Below are positions 58,012-64,000 of a stretch of DNA of 64,000 nt, one piece after another. Source of the stretch: Chalara sp. BL73 (lineage: Eukaryota; Ascomycota; Leotiomycetes; Helotiales); contig CAKJVC010000145.1 in NCBI GenBank assembly GCA_918026815.1, forward strand, positions 1 to 64,000, given 5' to 3'. Both the position numbers and the translations under genes were made by a program. How positions within the stretch are numbered: the first letter of the stretch is position 1; each line of letters begins with the position of its first letter. Below the pieces are notes generated by a model that saw nothing but the letters and a program-made list of their open reading frames with translations, searched no databases and was not told where the DNA came from.

Positions 58012-58356
58012 AGAATCAAACGCAGTTCATACAAAGGAAATGGGTTAAGCAATGGAGTTATTAAAGGTATACACGCTAGCGATAGGGCGCTAAGCACATA
58101 ATAAAATTCACAAACCAAAATTTTAATACGTTTATGTCGCGTAGCTTTTGATTAGTAGACTTATTAGTATAACTTCTCTAACTGTACAGCAACTATTGTA
58201 ATGTCACGTGTAAATGTAATGGGTGCTTGGCACCCCATCAAGACCCCATGGGGTGGGGTGGGTGCTTTTGATAGACCCCAACCCATGGGGTGGGACCCCG
58301 ACGGGTGGGGTCAAGTAGGTGAAAACCCGCCCCGTGGGACCCCAGTTCGCAGTCTA
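58012..58356. other. Right subterminal region of the hAT
   Basis: It contains one more ATTAGTATAA box (near 58,150-58,170) and a GC-rich block of CCCATGGGGTGGG/CCCCGTGGG-type palindromes (58,225-58,345) resembling the left subterminal block at 52,135-52,260. These are probable transposase-binding sites. Confidence 0.6.
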
Positions 58357-58364
58357 GCTAGCAG
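58357..58364. repeat. hAT target-site duplication, right (GCTAGCAG)
   Basis: Identical to 52,117-52,124. Confidence 0.95.
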
Positions 58365-59540
58365 TATAATGCGCCGGTAGTAAACGTGAAAAAGTCGTTA
58401 TTATAATTATCAAGTTTAAAAGTAAGTAAAAATAGAGTTAGCAATTTAACAGAAAGTAAAGTTATAGTAAAAAAGTTGCGCAAAGATCTATAAAGTAAGT
58501 AGTTTTAATAAAATAAGTTAATCGGAAAAAAGAAAGAAAATTAAAAGCGGTAAAGCAAAAGTCAGAAATATTATTTTAAAATTTCCAAAGCATTTCAATT
58601 AGTAGTAAATGTTATTTTGAATAGTTAAAGTGTTGCGCGGTTGTTGAAGTGTGTTTTAAATTACATAATCATAACAATTCGACGCGGTCGAGTTAAGCAT
58701 TAACGAAAAGTTGAATTAAACAGATTGTTTAACATAAAGTCGCGTATTAAAATTTACGGTAATTATGCATATAATAAAACATTAGCGAAAATTTTATTTT
58801 AAAAAATTGGAATTGTAGTTGTTGAGATATGTTGAATTTCGATAAAAAAGTTAAAATTCAACAGCAGCAATATTAAGCATAGCGAAAAGAATTACGACCC
58901 GGCGTACGAAGTGAAAATTGATTTCCGGTAGGAAAATGATTATATCGATAACGAAAGAATTTTAAGGATTATTTTACAAAAAATAGAATTGTGGATTTAA
59001 AGTAAAGATTTATAAGAGCGCAATAAGATAAATGGCATAATGTTGAAAATGATTAAGTAAGCAACCGCAAGCCGGAAAGCAAACGGAGTAAAAAAAATAA
59101 AGCAAGCAAGCGAAAAAAGCGTTATTATAAACAAATATTATTATAGTCAATTCCGAGTAGTTAAGCACATTGTAAATAATGCAGAACAAGATCGTTTTAC
59201 GGATTTAGAATTGTAGTAGTTGAGTTATGTTAAAATCGGATAAAAAAGTAAAAATATAAAGCAACAGCGAACAGCGATTACGCGAGCAATTAAAAAAAGA
59301 ATCAAAGAAAGAAAAAAATAGTTTTAGAAATCGGGATTAACAGTATCGGAAGTAAAGTAAGTTAAAAGAAATTTTTGAAGAAAAAAAAAGATTTCGATAG
59401 TAGTTAAGTAAATTTGAAAATCAAAAGTTTTTACAACAGCGCAGAGTTATTTTAGATGTTGAAAGCAAAGAAGTGCGAAGCAGGGTTTTTTAAGCAAGCA
59501 AGTGTTTACAGTTGAAAACAAGTAGTTTTCACAAGCAAGC
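58365..59540. other. Non-coding part of the large RIPed element
   Basis: No gene. Its composition (A-rich, short TAAG/AAAG words) is like the DNA left of the hAT at 51.5-52.1 kb, consistent with one element split by the hAT. Two diverged copies of a GTAGTTGAGATATGTTGAAT-like unit lie near 58,815 and 59,215. Confidence 0.45.
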
Positions 59541-59985
59541 AAGTTTTTACAAATCGGGATATTTTTTGCACAGTACGTGATTTTAAAGTTCGAAACAAAA
59601 CAGGCAGGTTTTTACAAATCGAGATATTTTTTGCACAGTACGTGATTTTAGAGTTCGAAACAAAACAGGCGAGTTTTTACACATTAGCGGATTTTTACAA
59701 ATCAGCAGGTTTTAACACATAAGCAGGATTTTGCGAACAAGTAAGTTTATAGAAACGCGTAGAGTTTTTATACGTAAGCAAGATTTTACACATAAGCAGG
59801 ATTTTACCAGCAAGTATATTTTTTTTTGCAAACGAGTAAGTTTTTACTAATATGCAAGTTTTTACAAACAAGCAAGTTTTTGCAAACAAGCAAGTTTTTA
59901 CAAGCAAGTGTTTGCACCCAGGTAGGTTTTAACAAACAGGCAAGTGTTTGCAAACAGGTAGGTTTTAACAAACAGGTCGAGGGGC
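59540..59985. repeat. Minisatellite arrays
   Basis: First, two copies of an about 69-bp unit (AGGTTTTTACAAATCGGGAT ... GATTTTAAAGTTCGAAACAA, near 59,540-59,680). Then an array of 15-18-bp units of the type CAAGTTTTTACAAACAAG over about 59,690-59,980. Confidence 0.8.
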
Positions 59986-60360
59986 GGCCGGGCCAGTTCC
60001 CTCGCAGGGCCACTTCGGCCACAGCGACGGCGACGGCGACGGCGACGCCCCGCCCGCCCGCGCGCCGGCTCCCCTCTTGCCGCGACCAACGCCCGCCGGC
60101 CTGGAATTAAGGCCCCGCCGTCGCCGGCGCGCGCGGCGAGGTCGTCGTCGCTTAGGTGGCGCTAGTCCTAACCAGGTAAACGTAGACATCACGTGACCAA
60201 CCCTTTCCGGCGGCATGGTCGAATTGCTTGCAGCTTACCCGCGACAGCATACTGCGTGTGCAGAAGCGGCGGCGCGTGCTCGCTGCTGCAAAACCCGGCG
60301 GCGAAACGTAGCTGTCGCGACATACAAATACTGCCACTGCCAAAGTCGCGCTAGTCCCAA
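59985..60360. other. GC-rich island inside AT-rich element DNA
   Basis: A sharp island dominated by CG-rich DNA, including a (CGACGG)n run near 60,024-60,048. It also holds half of a direct repeat pair (GTAAACGTAGACATCACGTG near 60,175 and GTAAACGTAGACATTATGTG near 60,364). Open frames here on both strands are composition effects. No gene is called. Confidence 0.6.
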
Positions 60361-60442
60361 AAGCGTAAACGTAGACATTATGTGACTCGCTTTTCTACGC
60401 TGTTTGCTGGCTTGTCTGTAAGCAAGTTGTGCCAAAGTTTCT

Positions 60443-60520
60443 TTTTTTGTTGAACGTGTTCGAAAGCAGCTGGGCTAATAAGTAAAAGTTACGCCTAGTT
60501 AAACACGTTCAACAAAAAAA
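60443..60520. repeat. Inverted repeat upstream of the long pseudogene
   Basis: TTTTTTTGTTGAACGTGTT (about 60,444) and AACACGTTCAACAAAAAAA (about 60,501) form a perfect 19-bp stem with a 38-nt loop. Possible promoter or terminator element of the following gene. Confidence 0.7.
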
Positions 60521-60666
60521 AGGAAAAAAATATAATAGTATAAAAACTGCGTTTATGTAAGCGCGCCGAGTATAAAGCGCAAAAGCAAATACAGAAAAAC
60601 GAAGTATGCGCTTTCGAAATTATTTAGTTAAAAAAGCTATGCCAAAGCTATTATCGCTTTATTTCA

Positions 60667-63600
60667 ATGCTTCGTCGTAAGCTGTCTCCAAGATCAAAAC
60701 GTGCTGCGGCCACGGCGCGCACAAATCGATGGCGGCAGCGGGTTGCGACGCAGCAAAACCAAAACAGACAGCCTAAGCAGTTTTTGAATACTTTACTACG
60801 TAGCCAACAAGCAAAAGTCCCGACAAACGAGCATAGTAAAAACTTAAAAACAGCTTAGCCAAATACTTAAAGCGCTGCGGAACAAATTGGCTCAGCTGTG
60901 GCCAGCGCCGAAGTTCGGCTATGTATTAGCGGACTTTCAAGTTTGAATCAAAATAGAAGCAGCCGGCAACTATTTGTTGTAGGATCCAAGCGATCTAGTC
61001 GGCAAAGCTCAAGCCGAGCTTACAGCCGGATCAGCGACTACTATTGCGTTTCGAAGTCGGCGTTTTTTTTAGCGGCACAAACTGCTGGCCGCTAGCGAAG
61101 CAAAGCACTATCTTTAACACTACAACGCGTAAGCGGCGAAAGCGCAGCTAGCTTTGCTATTATTATCGACTATAATGCGTCTTTACATCGTACTTAAACT
61201 TTAAGCGACTTTAGTAGCTATACTTTAAACGATCAGAACATCGACGAAAGCGACAATGCTGCCGCTTAAAAGCAACTTTTTCAAGAAAAACGCACGCTTA
61301 ATATCGCAACTTAGCTAAGTCAGCATTTGCTCCGGTTTCGCGAGTACGAGCTCGAAGCGCACGGCCGGGCACAAGATCGCTACTTTCAGGACTTGCGTCG
61401 ATTTACTAACTACTATTCGTTAGCCGACTTTTAGCTTTTTACCGGGCAAATGCTTAACGTGTTTGGATTTTCCACGCTTTTGCAGCACAACAGCCTTAAG
61501 CTGACGCAGTTTATTGACTGGGCTCGCATTTTTGAAGGCAACTATACAGAAGCCGATAAAAAAGAAAAGGAAGAAGACGAAGCGCGAATCCATGTTTGTT
61601 TTTATAAGTCAGAGCAAATTTACCGCTTTATAGTCATTCAGTACAATGTTGACAGCGTGTTAAGGTACGCTAGTAGCTTTGCATTTGCAAAGCAAAAGCT
61701 GATAGTAAACCTGGCGCTTCAATTTTATTTTAACCTCCGGACTAACTTGCACTTTTTTATTTACGTTACTTACGATACTTCGCGAAAGCTTTAACGGCTC
61801 TGGGTCAAGCTGCACTAAGTACTTTATTACTGCTTTAGCTATTTAAGCCAACAAGCATATATTCAAGTTTATGTTTTTTTCCCGCGGCAATAGAACAAGC
61901 ACAAGCAAACCAACTTCTCTAGACAAAGCTTAAACGGCGAAAAGCACAAGCTGCTGCGAATATAAACCGATGAAATTCTATTCTCGGCGATCGCTCGTTA
62001 CGCTACTTTTAACATTAGCCAATATATGCTTTTTTCGTGGCGGCAGGCTCGCTTAAACGCCCGAGCTTACTACAGCGAAGCGAATACGCGGCAGTCCAAC
62101 ATAAGCTATTAGCGGATGTTTTATTCTGATTTGCAGCTCGATACTCTGGATCTGATCTGGCGCGATATACAAGATCGCTTTGGCGCGCCGGAATATGCTA
62201 TATACCAAAGCGCGTATTTCTTTTTTTTTAGCAAAAATACTAAAGTTAAGTACAAAACTGCTACGCTGGCCGGAATGTAGAAGAAGTTCGGTGCAGTGTT
62301 GTATACTACACTTGACTTTCGGTATTTTAACAAAGACCGAATTTGGCTTGACCTGGACAAGAAAACCGCATGCGCGGACTAGTGCTTGCTACAGCAGGAT
62401 CTGTCGCTTAACTAAGCGCCCGCTACATATTTGATGCGATTTTGCTGTATCGAGGCTTTTTACTAGTAGTCGCATTTCGGAGAACTTTTATTACGAGCTA
62501 AAAAAACTGTGTATATGCCGGCGATACTTAGTGAAATTTATAATGTAACTGTAAAAATGTTTTTTAACTTTATAAAGCGAAGCGAAAGTTGGATATTTTA
62601 CCAGATGTACAACAGCTATAAAAAAATAACAAATGTTGCTAAAACAAAGCTATTTCGGAGCTCGTATTTAAAGCAGCTTGCCTGGAACGCTAAAGTGCGC
62701 GGCATAATCGAGCAAGCCGGCGGCCGCCCTGTTATTAGCGCCGCTCGAGTTCGGGCAAATTATAGCAACAGCAAAACTAGACTGGCCGGGGCGCTTTCTG
62801 ATAGCCGCAAAAAGTCGTATAGCGTTCGCGAAGAGCATCGTATTTTTTTTACTTTTTTTTATCGGATGCAAAACGGCTTTATAACGGCTAGTAACTAAGA
62901 ACAGCAACTAAGTCAGAATGCTACTTCGCATTCGTTTTGAAAGTTTTCGAGCAGCTTATTTACTGCATTTTTAAAATACAATGCGAACAAGTTCTTTTAC
63001 GCTATTGAAAAAGCTTTAGCTTTGGCTGCGGATAGCTTGATCAGCTACGAGCGCTGCAAAATTATTGCTATGCTTTTCGACGCAGTCAAGTACTGTTACG
63101 ACACGTTTTTTTTGTTCTGCGAAAGCAGCTTATAAAAAAACCGGTACCGAGTCAACGAAACCGGTTCTTTTAAGCAGAAAGTTAAGCTTCAGCAAACGAT
63201 TCATAAATCGGGCTATAGCTGGCTTTTGCTTAAAGTTAACTGGCAGCAACTAGTATTCCGGCTTGAGCTTACGCAAGAAATTCGGTACAACGAAACCGCT
63301 TTATACGATACGTATCGAAAGCGGTAAGCGGCAGTAAAAAACGTGAAAAACGATTTTCAGCGGTTTAAAGTCGCTTACGGGTAGTTCGGCTTATATTGTG
63401 CTAACTCGCTGCTAGCAAATTGCGTGCTCGAGTTTATTATTATTTTTGTTATTTACTGCTTTCGCAAAAACGTTTTTTAAGCTATTAAAAAAAATATTCG
63501 ACTCGAATATTAAAAAGCAGCGTTAACGAGCAAAGTTATATTTTGCAAAACGTTGTTGAAGTCTGTTTTTTTGCCGGGAAAAACCGAGGCTAACTGCTTT

Positions 63601-64000
63601 TTATACATTGTCGAAGCGAACCGAGCGAAAATCCGCACTTTTACGTAGCTAGTAGACTTTTTATAAAACTTCGACGATAGCTACTAACGCACTTAGTAAA
63701 CAAATCGCAGTTACTGTGTATTTTACTAGCGAATACTTCAAATTACGCAAATTTATTACGGCGTTAATTAGGCGAAGCTGCTCGGCGATATAATCAAACG
63801 ACTGTTTATTGCTACTAATTGGATCGTTTTTTACTTAATCGAAACTAAGTTCTTTCGGCAAAGCAGCAGCAACAAGCGCTATTAGATGTCGATTTGCCAC
63901 TAAAACTGAGTCGATCGTTTTTCTACTGAAACTATTCTTTTGATCGAGCTGCTGGCTTTTACACTGGATAGCAAACGAAGCTCACAACACTACTTACTCG
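60667..64000 (+). pseudogene. Very long intronless pseudogene of the large mobile element, runs off the window
   Basis: One frame is maintained from MLRRKLSPRSKRAAATARTN at 60,667 to the window end (more than 1,100 codons). It is interrupted by TAA/TAG codons that are almost all explained by CAA/CAG to TAA/TAG. The N-terminus is basic, and Gln/Ser-rich stretches follow. Later blocks include RFREYELEAHGRAQDRYFQD, KLTQFIDWARIFEGNYTEAD, LFSWRQARLNARAYYSEAN, LDLIWRDIQDRFG, TLDFRYFNKDRIWLDLDKK and YLKQLAWNAKVRGIIEQAGG. I do not recognise a domain. Position after the helicase pseudogene and equal RIP damage suggest it is the second gene of the same mobile element, perhaps a replication or recombination protein. 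That is inference. Confidence 0.6.

Larger units (their letters stand above)
52125..58356. mobile_element. Complete 6.2 kb hAT transposon with three genes including a histone H3-like gene
   Basis: The termini TAGACTGCG (52,125) and CGCAGTCTA (ending 58,356) are inverted repeats, flanked by the perfect 8-bp duplication GCTAGCAG. Subterminal DNA at both ends is rich in CCCACGGGG/CCCATGGG palindromes. Genes: transposase (- strand, 55,395-52,582), a SIM-containing protein (- strand, 56,937-55,633) and an H3-like protein (+ strand, 57,461-58,011). Every intron and spacer has paired ATTAGTATAA boxes. Stops of the RIP type are absent, in contrast with the host element on both sides, so the insertion is young. 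The 9 terminal bases equal those of the 26-kb relic. Confidence 0.93.

Noticed and set aside
59690..59980. Possible CRISPR-like array
   Set aside because: Units are 15-18 bp with no regular unique spacers and the genome is eukaryotic; it is a minisatellite.
60000..60350. Bacterial contamination
   Set aside because: Its flanks continue into the element on both sides and the direct repeat spans into AT-richer DNA, so a genuine island is simpler without read data.
59965..60435. Arg/Pro/Ala-rich frames in the GC island
   Set aside because: Long frames are expected in GC-rich DNA on all frames. The shared STFT-LGLA words come from the direct DNA repeat.
61450..61794. Separate 114-aa gene
   Set aside because: It is in the same frame as the flanking stretches of the long pseudogene and bounded by CAG/CAA-type stops.

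Overview
The window is nuclear DNA of a filamentous ascomycete (Pezizomycotina). The evidence is short GT-AG introns of about 45-75 nt, a HET-NACHT-ankyrin gene, a fungal C2H2 zinc-finger protein, and very AT-rich transposon graveyards whose copies differ by C-to-T and G-to-A changes, as expected from repeat-induced point mutation (RIP). No database search was run; family names rest on motifs read by eye.

Layout. (1) 1-12,130 is ordinary genic DNA: the 3' end of an unknown gene, a DUF3292/GRAM-like membrane protein (- strand), a SAM methyltransferase (- strand), an intron-containing tRNA-Val and a HET-NACHT-ankyrin NLR-like gene (+ strand). Three of these genes carry single-base frameshifts. 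(2) 12,131-38,041 is an about 26 kb AT-rich nest. Its outer ends share the terminal inverted repeat (TAGACTGCG) of a younger hAT element further right. Inside are a 547-bp hAT MITE, one Ty3/gypsy chromovirus (17,620-23,522) and two copies of a second chromovirus in opposite orientation (24,219-30,723 and 31,286-37,727). All three retroelements have 5-bp target-site duplications and ruined catalytic sites. (3) 38,042-46,628 is a gene island with an intact 869-aa C2H2 protein and a two-TM protein, flanked by related 30/31-bp iteron arrays. (4) 46,629 to the end appears to be one large RIP-damaged mobile element with an OrsD-like zinc finger/RecQ-like helicase pseudogene, tandem repeats, a GC-rich island and a very long second pseudogene that runs off the window. 

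The most interesting object is at 52,125-58,356, inserted into that large element. It is a complete 6.2 kb hAT transposon with a perfect 8-bp target-site duplication and no visible RIP. It carries three genes: a hAT transposase, an intact 370-aa protein with a SUMO-interaction-like motif, and, divergently transcribed, a histone H3-like gene with an MARTK start and a TSAK-repeat tail. Every intron and spacer of this transposon contains a paired ATTAGTATAA box. The same boxes occur in the RIP-degraded relic at 12-38 kb, which links the two. A transposon carrying its own H3 variant suggests, as inference only, a way to act on host chromatin, for example silencing, centromere targeting or protection of the donor.

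Several otherwise well-conserved genes carry one-base indels, often in or next to homopolymers. Either the assembly has residual indel errors or these genes are young pseudogenes. This should be settled before any of them is called dead.
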